DNA from: Larkinella humicola
GTDB lineage: Bacteria > Bacteroidota > Bacteroidia > Cytophagales > Spirosomataceae
Direction: 5' to 3'
DNA length: 64,000 nt
NCBI RefSeq assembly: GCF_008727875.1
Contig: NZ_VTWS01000006.1
Coordinates: 124,001 to 188,000, forward strand
In this document: positions 18,413-25,821 of the stretch, piece after piece
Layout: every line of letters starts with the position of its first letter
Position numbering within the stretch: the stretch's first letter is position 1
The notes under the pieces: model-generated
The model's input: only the letters and a program-made list of their open reading frames with translations
What the model was told of the DNA's origin: nothing
The model's database searches: none
Made by a program: the position numbers and the translations under genes

Positions 18413-19279
18413 TTACGATCCCATCCACTGCCGAAATTCGGCCACACGCCGTCGGCTAACGGCCACCTCTTCGGAATGGACGGGGTGAAGATGCAGCACC
18501 AACCGCCCCGAACCGTCGTTTTCGACTTTCCGGATGGCCTTTCGGTGGGCGATGAACTGGCGGCTGAGCCGAAAAAAAACGTCTGAAGGCAACCGCTCAC
18601 TGAGTTGTTCCAACGTGGCATCGACCGTAAAGGACTGGCTATCGACGGTTTTAACGATGCTGATTTCATTGGTAATAAAAATGTAGGCAATCTGCTCTAT
18701 TGAAACCGGAATGAACCCTTTTCCCTGGTTCACCAGCAAGGTTTTTAAGGCTGGATTGCGGTTTTCGGCGGATTCGGGCTGGGTTGCCGGTTCGGTCCGG
18801 ATTTCGGCCAGTTGCCGGCGCAATTCGGCGACGGTCTGGCGGTGGTAGGTTCGCATCCAGTACATGGTATAGGCCATGTGCAGGATCAGAATGAAAAGGA
18901 GTCCGATTGGTACATCATTGGAAATCGTGATCGACAAGTCGAACGGCGGGGGTCTTTTTAGAATAAATCGGTTGTAGATCAGGCTAAAAACGGCGATGAT
19001 AAACCCCGTTGAAGTGAAAGCCAGACCGCCCTGCGCCACCAGCCGTTGCAGCGGTTGGGTCGCCCAGGAATACCGTACGTCCATTTTTCGGATCAGCCAG
19101 CGGTTGAACTCCCAAAGAATGACGTTCACCCCCATGATGACAGCCACATCGAGGTAAAAGAGCGGATTCAGAAACAAATCGCCGAGGGGAGCCGGATCGC
19201 CGATGAACCGGAACAACACCGCCCAAATCGGGATGCCGATCAGGCGAACCCAGCGGTCGGGATAGTGAATAACAGGCAT
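18413..19279 (-). CDS. Membrane-bound LytTR family transcriptional regulator
   Basis: The protein has 288 residues. About four membrane segments fill the first half (LIGIPIWAVLFRF, FYLDVAVIMGVNVIL, GFIIAVFSLIYNRF, IGLLFILILHMAYTMYWM), a short coiled stretch follows (TVAELRRQLAEIRTE), and residues 185-288 are a LytTR DNA-binding domain with FIPVSIEQIAYIFI and FFRLSRQFIAHRKAIRKV. There is no receiver domain, so it is not a conventional response regulator: the signal would reach the DNA-binding domain from the membrane part directly. Likely targets are the downstream barrel protein and serine hydrolase genes on the same strand, which is inference from position. Confidence 0.88.
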   Translation of the reverse strand: MPVIHYPDRWVRLIGIPIWAVLFRFIGDPAPLGDLFLNPLFYLDVAVIMGVNVILWEFNRWLIRKMDVRYSWATQPLQRLVAQGGLAFTSTGFIIAVFSLIYNRFILKRPPPFDLSITISNDVPIGLLFILILHMAYTMYWMRTYHRQTVAELRRQLAEIRTEPATQPESAENRNPALKTLLVNQGKGFIPVSIEQIAYIFITNEISIVKTVDSQSFTVDATLEQLSERLPSDVFFRLSRQFIAHRKAIRKVENDGSGRLVLHLHPVHSEEVAVSRRRVAEFRQWMGS

Positions 19280-19457
19280 TTGAATTCAAAGTAGACTTGA
19301 CAGACTTCCCGTTGCCAATGGGACAACGCCCCTCCAGCGGCTGATTACTACCGCAAATTAATCTAATTTCTCCATCCAGCCCCACAACCTTTCATTTACG
19401 GTTTTTTCTGCCTATCATCACAGTACTTGGAGATACGCGTCTATTTTTCCGAGATTT

Positions 19458-19542
19458 AGTCAAGACAAAAGAAGTTAGACAAAAAAATAGAGACATTCCT
19501 GTCTTTTATCTCTTGTCTTACGTCTTACTTCTATCCTCTTTT
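19458..19542. repeat. Heptad-register hairpin element F
   Basis: The left arm from 19458 reads AGTCAAG, ACAAAAG, then AAGTTAG, ACAAAAA and AATAGAG in 7-nt steps; the right arm from 19501 reads GTCTTTT, ATCTCTT, then GTCTTAC twice. About three quarters of the arm positions pair. The right arm shares most of its bases with that of element E (ACTTCTATC core). It lies 24 bases before the paraslipin start in the gap divergent to the LytTR gene, so it cannot be a terminator of an adjacent gene end. Confidence 0.8.
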
Positions 19543-19565
19543 ATTCACTTAACCTTCACTCTCTT

Positions 19566-20483
19566 ATGGGATATGTTTTTTTAACCCTTGTCGTTCTGGC
19601 CCTTCTGGTGGTTTTCATGACGGTTAAGGTCGTGCCGCAGCAAACCGCCTACGTGGTGGAACGGCTGGGTAAATTTCTGGCGGTTCTGCAGCCGGGCATC
19701 ACCTTCATCATTCCTTTTTTCGACCGGGTTGCCTACAAGCACAGTTTAAAAGAAACCGCCCTCGATATTCCCGAACAAATCTGCATTACGCGCGACAACG
19801 TCCAGGTGCGCGTCGATGGCGTCATTTTTATTCAGATTGTCGATCCGCAGAAAGCGTCCTATGGAATTGCCGACTACCGGTTTGCGGTGATTCAGTTGTC
19901 GCAGACCACGATGCGAAGTGAGATGGGCAAAATCGAACTGGACAAGACGTTTGAAGAACGGACGACACTGAATCAAGCCGTGGTCCGGGCCATCGACGAA
20001 GCCGCCATTGGCTGGGGTGTCAAAGTGCTGCGCTACGAAATCAAGAACATTACGCCCCCCCAATCCGTTTTGAACGCGATGGAGAAACAGATGCAGGCCG
20101 AACGCGAAAAACGGGCGGTGATTCTGCAATCGGAAGGCGAAAAGCAATCGGCCATCAACATCGCCGAGGGGCAAAAACAGAAGGTTGTGCTCGAATCGGA
20201 AGGGGTGCGGCTGCGGCAAATCAACGAAGCGTCGGGTGAAGCCGAAGCCATCAAATCCATCGCCGATGCCACCGCCGAAAGCATCCGCAAAGTGGCGGCT
20301 GCCATCAACGATGAGGGCGGTATGGATGCCGTCCAACTGCGGGTGGCCGAACAACTGGTCGATCAGTTTGGCAACCTGGCCCGCACCAACAACACACTGA
20401 TTCTGCCCGCCAACTTCGGGGATCTGGCATCGATTATTTCAACCGCCATGACGGTGGTCAAACATCAGGATAAAAAATCATAA
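19566..20483 (+). CDS. SPFH/band 7 (paraslipin-type stomatin) membrane protein
   Basis: The protein has 305 residues. One N-terminal membrane segment (YVFLTLVVLALLVVFM) is followed by the SPFH domain (VPQQTAYVVERLGKF, ITFIIPFFDRVAYKHSLKE, RDNVQVRVDGVIFIQIVDP), then a long charged coiled coil with EKRAVILQSEGEKQSAINIA, and a C-terminal hydrophobic region. This is the paraslipin (SLP-2-like) branch. Such proteins oligomerise in membrane microdomains and recruit membrane proteases. It is followed after 4 bases by an NfeD gene, the classic bacterial stomatin operon partner. Confidence 0.95.
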   Translation: MGYVFLTLVVLALLVVFMTVKVVPQQTAYVVERLGKFLAVLQPGITFIIPFFDRVAYKHSLKETALDIPEQICITRDNVQVRVDGVIFIQIVDPQKASYGIADYRFAVIQLSQTTMRSEMGKIELDKTFEERTTLNQAVVRAIDEAAIGWGVKVLRYEIKNITPPQSVLNAMEKQMQAEREKRAVILQSEGEKQSAINIAEGQKQKVVLESEGVRLRQINEASGEAEAIKSIADATAESIRKVAAAINDEGGMDAVQLRVAEQLVDQFGNLARTNNTLILPANFGDLASIISTAMTVVKHQDKKS

Positions 20484-20487
20484 AGCG

Positions 20488-20946
20488 ATGGACTTCATCA
20501 CCTGGCCTCAGTTATGGGTCGTTCTGGGCATTCTGTTTTTGATTGCCGAGCTACTCAGTGTTTCGTTTGTCTTCGCCTTTCTCAGCGTTGGCGCGTTCGT
20601 TACAGCGCTGGTCACCTGGCTGGGCGTAACGCCGGAAGTCAGCGCCCAGTTGTTTGCGTTTGCGGCCATCACGCTGCTGACACTGGTCACGGGCCGGAAA
20701 CCGCTCCGGCGCTGGTTTGAATCGCGCACCCGAAAACAGGAATACGTCGAATCGGTGGGCGACAAAGCCACGGTTGTTGAAACCATCCCGGCTTCCGGCG
20801 AAGGACGAATTTTCTACCGGGGCACAGAATGGACGGCGGTTTCGGACAACGACGAGTCGATCATGGCGGGTCGGCCGGTAGTAATCAAGAGAATGGAAGG
20901 CAGCCGGGTTATTGTGGCGCAGGTTCCGGTGGAGAGTTTGCAGTAG
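20488..20946 (+). CDS. NfeD-like membrane protein
   Basis: The protein has 152 residues. Three membrane segments occupy residues 8-75 (LWVVLGILFLIAELLSVSFVF, LSVGAFVTALVTWLG, LFAFAAITLLTLV, the first shown broken by its turn), and the C-terminal part is an OB-fold NfeD soluble domain (VGDKATVVETIPASGEGR, with VVIKRMEGSRVIVAQ at the end). It is the short NfeD1b form, without the ClpP-like protease domain. It is translationally close to the paraslipin gene (4-bp gap) and is expected to act with it in the inner membrane; the exact biochemical role of NfeD is not settled. Confidence 0.93.
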   Translation: MDFITWPQLWVVLGILFLIAELLSVSFVFAFLSVGAFVTALVTWLGVTPEVSAQLFAFAAITLLTLVTGRKPLRRWFESRTRKQEYVESVGDKATVVETIPASGEGRIFYRGTEWTAVSDNDESIMAGRPVVIKRMEGSRVIVAQVPVESLQ

Positions 20947-20961
20947 AGAATCGTGTTCCCA

Positions 20962-21007
20962 AACCAAAACGACGCTAAGCCTCACCCGGCTTAGCGTCGT
21001 TTTGGTT
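20962..21007. terminator. Bidirectional intrinsic terminator between nfeD and pafA
   Basis: A perfect 20-bp stem, 20962-20981 with 20988-21007, with a 6-base loop, lies between convergent genes. T-rich (AAAAC/GTTTT) bases are part of the stem on both sides, so it can serve both strands. Confidence 0.92.
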
Positions 21008-21022
21008 GTTCCTGGTTCAATC

Positions 21023-22675
21023 TCACTTCATCGCTTCCGCCACCGGATCGCCAATGTTTCCGCTGGGTTCCAGAATGTGCAGGAGCGCCGAAACCGTGGA
21101 GGCAATGTCGGCAATGTGCGTCCGGCGGGTGGTTTCGCCGGGTTTGATGCCCCAGCCGTAAAAGACCAGTGGGACGTGCGTATCGTAGTTGTAGAGCGTT
21201 CCGTGCGAGGTGCCGCCCTTCCGGTAGCCTTCCAGCCAGCCGGGTTGCGTCACCAGATACAGGTCTCCGCTTCGCCGGGGGTTGTAGACATTCCGAAGCA
21301 AAGGCAACCAGTATTCCGGGACAGAGTTCGAGTTGATGTCGTGCAGGTTGAGCACGTTCTGAATGCCCGGATTTTTCAATAAGGCCATCCGCACCACTTC
21401 GGTAGCCTCGGACACTTTCACTTTCTTTTCCCGCAGTAGGTCGTGATTCAGATACACCTGCGCATTGGAATTGCCAACGACCCATTTTCCGGGGCCAAAC
21501 GCGTCCGTCAGGGCCTTGTCGGTGGCAGCACTGATGTCCTTTGCTTCCAGAAAATCACCCGGTAAGTTCAGGCTCTGCGAGTAGGCCGGGTTGTCGGCAG
21601 CACCGTGGTCGGCGGATAGAAACGTGAAATAATTTCCTTTCCCGACCTGCGCATCCAGCGCATTCAGCAGGTCCGCCATCACTTTGTCCAGGCGCAGGTA
21701 TTCATCCTCGATTTCAATGGAGGTCGGGCTGAACCGGTGACCAATGGCATCGGGCGACGAAAAACTGACGCAAAGGAAATCGGTTTCGTTGCCTTTTCCC
21801 ATATTTTCGCCTTTCAGAGCGGCTATGGCCATTTCTTTCGTCAATACATCGCCAAACGGGCTGGTCCGCAGGGCTTCGTATTTGCTGCCGAGCGACGCAA
21901 TGGCCTGGTGCGGAAACACGGCTTTGGGTTCTCCGGCCAGCGGGTTCTCAAACGGCGTGTCATCGGCGGTGCTTTCCGTATATTGATCGATCGGCAAGGT
22001 GGTTTCCCAGGTTTGTGTCAGGTATTTGTCCGACAGTTTGAGGGCGTTAAAGTCCTTCGCCCACTGAGGCTGTTCTTTCATATAAAATGTACTCGAAATC
22101 CAGCTTCCGTCTTTCGAGTCGAACCAGTAGGCGGCATTGGCGGCATGACCCGCGGGCAGAATGGCGCCCCGGTCTTTCATGGCAATGCCAATGACTTTCG
22201 AACGACCCTGTGTGGCCACTTTCAACTGATCCGTCACGGTCGTCACCAGCAGGTTGCGGGGAGACATTTTTCCAGCCGACGATGTATTTCCAACCGATCG
22301 AACCGTTGAATCTTCGACACAATATACCGTTCGTTGAGCGGCCCGGTCGTACCAGTCATTGCCCACAATACCGGAAATGGCCGGAGCCGAACCCGTGTAT
22401 ACGTGCGTGTGACCGGGGGCCGTAATGGTGGCCGCATAATGGTAGTGGTTATTGCGGGCATTAAAACCGTCCCGCATCATCCGTTTAAAACCGCCTTCGG
22501 AATATTTGTTGTAAAACCGGTACAAATAATCATACCGCATCTGGTCGACGATGATGCCAACCACCAGTTTCGGTCGGCTCAGGGAAGTTGAAGGGCTGGC
22601 TGCTTTTTTAGGAGCCGGTTGCGCAAACACCCATACCGGTGTAAGCAAAAATAACGCTAAACGGACTAGTTTCAT
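21023..22675 (-). CDS. pafA: PafA-type alkaline phosphatase
   Basis: The protein has 550 residues with a signal peptide (LALFLLTPVWVFA). It belongs to the alkaline phosphatase / phosphodiesterase superfamily, PafA branch: the nucleophile is a threonine (Thr85 in ATITAPGHT), Asn106 is in GNDWYD, and the KxR pair Lys167/Arg169 is in IAMKDRG. Thr-Asn spacing (21) equals that of Elizabethkingia PafA. Metal ligands are visible in IIVDQMRYD, SADHGAADN and SHGTLYNYD. PafA enzymes are phosphate-insensitive periplasmic phosphomonoesterases that release phosphate from sugar phosphates. The gene is divergent from crtW, with a TACTTTTG -7 box upstream on the minus strand. Confidence 0.93.
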   Translation of the reverse strand: MKLVRLALFLLTPVWVFAQPAPKKAASPSTSLSRPKLVVGIIVDQMRYDYLYRFYNKYSEGGFKRMMRDGFNARNNHYHYAATITAPGHTHVYTGSAPAISGIVGNDWYDRAAQRTVYCVEDSTVRSVGNTSSAGKMSPRNLLVTTVTDQLKVATQGRSKVIGIAMKDRGAILPAGHAANAAYWFDSKDGSWISSTFYMKEQPQWAKDFNALKLSDKYLTQTWETTLPIDQYTESTADDTPFENPLAGEPKAVFPHQAIASLGSKYEALRTSPFGDVLTKEMAIAALKGENMGKGNETDFLCVSFSSPDAIGHRFSPTSIEIEDEYLRLDKVMADLLNALDAQVGKGNYFTFLSADHGAADNPAYSQSLNLPGDFLEAKDISAATDKALTDAFGPGKWVVGNSNAQVYLNHDLLREKKVKVSEATEVVRMALLKNPGIQNVLNLHDINSNSVPEYWLPLLRNVYNPRRSGDLYLVTQPGWLEGYRKGGTSHGTLYNYDTHVPLVFYGWGIKPGETTRRTHIADIASTVSALLHILEPSGNIGDPVAEAMK

Positions 22676-22774
22676 GCCAATGGGAAGGGACTATGGAGAA
22701 TGAGTCGGGTTATAACCCCAAAAGTAATGAACATTTCTGGTACGCGGGTCGTTAGCCGGTAAATGAATTGTTAA
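22676..22774. promoter_or_regulatory. Divergent pafA / crtW promoter region with a perfect palindrome
   Basis: A 99-bp divergent gap. GGGTTATAACCC at 22706-22717 is a perfect 12-bp palindrome and abuts a minus-strand TACTTTTG (plus-strand 22718-22725) that fits the Bacteroidota -7 box for pafA, with about 43 bases to the ATG. A repressor bound to the palindrome would cover the start of the pafA transcript. The role is inference. Confidence 0.4.
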
Positions 22775-23512
22775 ATGGTCACTTCCGCAATTTCATTCAA
22801 ACCGACCCAAATCGGCAACCGGGGCCTTTATTTTGCTGCGGCCATTCTGCTCAGTTGGCTGGGCATGCTGGTTTTCCTGCTGAATTACCCGATCAACTGG
22901 CAGAATCCGCTGGTTTATGTTTTCGTGCTGGTTCAAACCCATCTTTATACCGGCGTTTTCATTACCGCCCACGATGCTATTCACGGCGTGGTGGCGCCCC
23001 ACAACAAGCGATTGAACAACGCCATCGGCTTTCTGTGTGCCACGCTGTTTGCTTTCAACAATTACAGCCAACTCAGCCGCAAACACCACCTGCACCACAA
23101 ACACTCGGCTACCCACGACGACCCCGACTACCACGATGGCAACCCCGGTTTTCTGGCCTGGTATTACAGTTTTCTGAAAGAATACATTTCGGTGCTCCAG
23201 ATCGTCCTGATGGCGGTTACCTACAATGCCCTGAAACTCTGGTTTCCGATGGAAAATCTGATCGCATTCTGGATGGTTCCGGCGGTGTTGAGCACGTTTC
23301 AGCTCTTTTATTTCGGCACCTATCGCCCCCACCGGGGCGAACACCACAACCCGCCCCACAACGCCCGCAGCCAGAAACGCAACCACGTTTTGGCTTTCCT
23401 GAGCTGCTACTTTTTCGGCTACCACGCCGAGCACCACGCCTGGCCGTATTTGCCCTGGTGGAAACTTCCGGAGGCTAGAGTGAAGAATGATGAGTTAAAA
23501 GTGATGAGTTAA
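22775..23512 (+). CDS. crtW: CrtW-type beta-carotene ketolase (fatty acid desaturase superfamily)
   Basis: The protein has 245 residues. It is an integral di-iron enzyme with the CrtW histidine boxes: HDAIHG near residue 70, RKHHLHHKHS with DPDYHDG near 107-125, FGTYRPHRGEHH near 190 and YHAEHHAWPYLPWWKLP near 220. CrtW adds 4-keto groups to beta-ionone rings (echinenone, canthaxanthin, astaxanthin). Several hydrophobic segments lie between the boxes. The natural family end is at WWKLPEAR; the last ten residues (VKNDELKVMS) and the stop are encoded by hairpin element G. It converges on a polyprenyl diphosphate synthase gene. A related desaturase role is possible but less likely. Confidence 0.87.
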   Translation: MVTSAISFKPTQIGNRGLYFAAAILLSWLGMLVFLLNYPINWQNPLVYVFVLVQTHLYTGVFITAHDAIHGVVAPHNKRLNNAIGFLCATLFAFNNYSQLSRKHHLHHKHSATHDDPDYHDGNPGFLAWYYSFLKEYISVLQIVLMAVTYNALKLWFPMENLIAFWMVPAVLSTFQLFYFGTYRPHRGEHHNPPHNARSQKRNHVLAFLSCYFFGYHAEHHAWPYLPWWKLPEARVKNDELKVMS

Positions 23513-23587
23513 AATCGTATTCAAGCTATTGGCCTATACGAATATGCGTCAGCCAACTCTACATTGTTAACTCTTCACTATTTACTC
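23477..23587. repeat. Heptad-register hairpin element G, overlapping both flanking gene ends
   Basis: The left arm from 23477 reads AGAGTGA, AGAATGA, then TGAGTTA, AAAGTGA, TGAGTTA in 7-nt steps; the right arm from 23553 reads CCAACTC, TACATTG, then TTAACTC, TTCACTA, TTTACTC. The best stem register pairs 23489-23510 with 23555-23576, 17 of 22 positions. The left arm codes the C-terminal tail and stop of crtW; the right arm holds the stop of the polyprenyl synthase gene. Confidence 0.8.
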
Positions 23588-24555
23588 CGCTCAATCGTAT
23601 ATTGCACCAACTGCTCCAGAGAGGTGCGGTAGCGGGAGTCGGGCAGGGTGAACAGCAGGGCTTTGGCTTCGTCGACGTAGCGGGTCATGATGGTGGTGGC
23701 GTACTGAATACCCCCCGATTTCTTCACAAAATCAATGACTTCGGCGACGCGTTTCGGATTTTCGCTTTCATTCTTGACGATGTTGATCATCCGCCGTTTT
23801 TCAACCCATTTCGCGTTGTTCAACGCATAAATCAACGGCAGCGTCATTTTCTTTTCCTTGATGTCGATGCCGAGCGGTTTGCCCACTTCTTCTTCCCCGT
23901 AATCGAACAAATCGTCTTTGATCTGGAAAGCAATTCCCACTTTTTCGCCAAACATCCGGGCGGTTTCGATCATTTCGGCGCTGGCATCGACGGAGCGGGC
24001 ACCCACCGCGCAACAGGCCGAAATCAGCGATGCAGTTTTCTGGCGGATGATTTCGTAATAAACCGCTTCCGTAATGTCCAGCCGCCGGGCTTTTTCGATC
24101 TGGAGCAATTCGCCCTCACTGATTTCGCGAACCGCCTTCGAGACAATTTTCAGCAAATCATAATCGCCGTTGTCGACCGACAGCAGCAGCCCGCGGGAGA
24201 GCAGGTAGTCGCCCACCAGCACGGCAATTTTGTTCTTCCACAGAGCGTTGATGGAGAAGAAACCACGACGATAATTAGAGTCATCGACCACATCGTCGTG
24301 AACGAGGGTCGCCGTGTGCAGCAGTTCGATGAGGGCCGCGCCCCGGTGTGTCGATTCGGTGACGGTTCCACAGACACCGGCCGTCAGAAAAACAAACATG
24401 GGCCGGAGCTGTTTGCCCTTTCGGCGCACGATGTAGTTCATGATCTGGTCCAGAAGCATGACTTCGCTTTTCATAAACTGCCGGAATTTGTGCTCAAATG
24501 TTTCCATTTCGGCAGCAATCGGCGCTTGTATGTCCCGGATCGATAGTGGCATCAT
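23578..24555 (-). CDS. Polyprenyl diphosphate synthase (trans-isoprenyl synthase)
   Basis: The protein has 325 residues of the all-alpha trans-prenyltransferase fold. The first aspartate motif is LVHDDVVDDSNYRRG, the second FQIKDDLFDYGEEEVGKP; GKQLRPMFVFLTAG carries the conserved Lys/Arg that bind diphosphate. The residues before the first DDxxD are LHTATLV, small ones that suggest a long-chain product (about C35-C45, as for the quinone side chain) rather than C15. It extends an allylic diphosphate with isopentenyl diphosphate in the cytosol. It probably makes the menaquinone side chain; the neighbouring crtW makes a role in carotenoid precursors possible but less likely. Confidence 0.93.
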   Translation of the reverse strand: MMPLSIRDIQAPIAAEMETFEHKFRQFMKSEVMLLDQIMNYIVRRKGKQLRPMFVFLTAGVCGTVTESTHRGAALIELLHTATLVHDDVVDDSNYRRGFFSINALWKNKIAVLVGDYLLSRGLLLSVDNGDYDLLKIVSKAVREISEGELLQIEKARRLDITEAVYYEIIRQKTASLISACCAVGARSVDASAEMIETARMFGEKVGIAFQIKDDLFDYGEEEVGKPLGIDIKEKKMTLPLIYALNNAKWVEKRRMINIVKNESENPKRVAEVIDFVKKSGGIQYATTIMTRYVDEAKALLFTLPDSRYRTSLEQLVQYTIERSK

Positions 24556-24596
24556 TCACATCAGTTCATCGGGTTGGATGAACCGCATTCAGGGCG

Positions 24597-24630
24597 CAAG
24601 TATACCACTCAAACGCGAGATCAGGACAAA
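24597..24630 (-). promoter_or_regulatory. Candidate promoter of polyprenyl synthase gene
   Basis: On the minus strand TATACTTG (plus 24597-24604) differs by one base from TAnnTTTG and is preceded, 22 bases upstream, by a TTTTG box (plus 24626-24630), within the spacing known for Bacteroidota promoters. The distance to the start codon is about 42 bases. It is a prediction from motif only. Confidence 0.35.
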
Positions 24631-24695
24631 ACTTCGCAAAAACTTCGCGCCGGTTGCAAGATTGGCTCTAAAAATGTAACGTTACGGTTAGTAAA

Positions 24696-24783
24696 AATGA
24701 TGAATGATGGATGATGAATGATGGATGAAAAACTTCTCTCATTCCTGTTTGCATTCATCGTTCATCGTCCATCATTCATCATT
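24696..24783. repeat. Heptad-register hairpin element H, in the patatin leader
   Basis: The left arm is four 7-nt units from 24699 (GATGAAT, GATGGAT, repeated); the right arm from 24753 holds ATTCATC, GTTCATC, then GTCCATC and ATTCATC. 24696-24711 pairs perfectly with 24768-24783, and as plus-strand RNA the stem runs on to 32 bp with three G-U pairs. The stem ends six bases before the patatin ATG at 24790. Confidence 0.9.
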
Positions 24784-24789
24784 CTTTGC

Positions 24790-25707
24790 ATGCGTGCACT
24801 GGTACTAGGGGGCGGTTCGCTCAAGGGGGCTTTTCAGGCGGGTGCGATTCAGGCCATTCTGGAATCCGGTTTTGAGCCAGAAGCCATTTATGGCATATCG
24901 GTGGGAAGTCTCAATGCGGTTTTTCTGGCTCACGAAGCCGGGAAGCAGTTTGCCGAACACGGTGCCGTCAATTGGCCCAAAGCCGGTCATCAACTGATCG
25001 AATTTTGGATTCGCAACATTACCCAGCCGCAGGATGTCGCCGTCGTCCGGTCAACGCTGATGATGGGCTACAACACCCTGCTGAGTCGTTTCGATGGTTT
25101 GTTGGATAATACGCCCCTCGAAAACCTGATTCGAACCCACATCAAACTCCCTATCCTGGTCAACAGCCCGGTTAAACTGAAAGTGGGCGCGGTCGATATC
25201 ATCAAGGGCGACATTGTGTATACCAGCAACGACGACGCATCGATCCTGGATTACGTCATCGCCAGCAGTTCCCTGCCGTTTCTGATGCCCGCTGTCTGCG
25301 TGGGTGGCGACCGTCAGAAGATGTTTCTGGACGGCGGTTTGCGGGAGGTTGCCCCGCTGCGGGAAGCCATCGACGATGGGGCCGACGAACTGGTGTGCGT
25401 CGCCTGCCACGCCAAACGGATTTTTACGGAGAAATTCAATTACCGCAGCCTGCTGAATTTAGTCGAGCGGGTGAAAGACATTACGGTTAACCAGATTGTC
25501 AACAACGACATTGCCTGGGCCGAACGCTGGATTGAGCGCGAGAAACTCCGGGGCAACACCATGCACCTGACGCTCGTCCGCCCGAACGAACCGCTGTATC
25601 TGAACCTGATGCGGTTTTCGTCCGAAGACATCGGGCGGCTGATCGTTCAGGGCTACCGCGATGCCACCATCGCGCTGCGGGCGCAGGGAATTGAGCGAAA
25701 GGTGTAG
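24790..25707 (+). CDS. Patatin-like phospholipase
   Basis: The protein has 305 residues from the ATG at 24790, which begins the canonical MRALVLGGGSLKGAFQAG; an upstream in-frame ATG at 24718 lies inside hairpin element H and gives a junk leader, so it was rejected. The Ser-Asp dyad is Ser37 in GISVG and Asp181 in FLDGGLREV; the glycine loop LGGGSLKGAF forms the oxyanion hole. Patatins hydrolyse phospholipid acyl esters; this small RssA-like type is usually cytosolic or membrane-peripheral. It has no signal peptide. Its mRNA leader holds a very stable hairpin directly before the start codon. Confidence 0.93.
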   Translation: MRALVLGGGSLKGAFQAGAIQAILESGFEPEAIYGISVGSLNAVFLAHEAGKQFAEHGAVNWPKAGHQLIEFWIRNITQPQDVAVVRSTLMMGYNTLLSRFDGLLDNTPLENLIRTHIKLPILVNSPVKLKVGAVDIIKGDIVYTSNDDASILDYVIASSSLPFLMPAVCVGGDRQKMFLDGGLREVAPLREAIDDGADELVCVACHAKRIFTEKFNYRSLLNLVERVKDITVNQIVNNDIAWAERWIEREKLRGNTMHLTLVRPNEPLYLNLMRFSSEDIGRLIVQGYRDATIALRAQGIERKV

Positions 25708-25768
25708 GGTTACAGATCCTTGAATGACCGCCTGATTGACGCTATTGACTTTCATCCTTCAACACAAA

Positions 25769-25806
25769 AAAACACCCCCGTCGAATTGCTCCGGCGGGGG
25801 TGTTTT
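25769..25806. terminator. Bidirectional intrinsic terminator between patatin and Oar-like receptor
   Basis: AAAACACCCCC at 25769-25779 pairs perfectly with 25796-25806; the loop is 16 bases with some inner pairing (CG / CCGG). A-rich bases on the left and T-rich bases on the right allow use on both strands between these convergent genes. Confidence 0.88.
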
Positions 25807-25821
25807 CTGATTAACGATGGC

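Noticed and set aside
7475-24783. Heptad hairpins considered as CRISPR arrays or transposon ends
   Set aside because: Units are 7 nt without spacers, arms are inverted, no cas or transposase gene and no target-site duplication seen.
24718-24789. Earlier ATG for the patatin gene
   Set aside because: The 24 additional residues come from the repeat arm; the family starts at MRALVLGGG.
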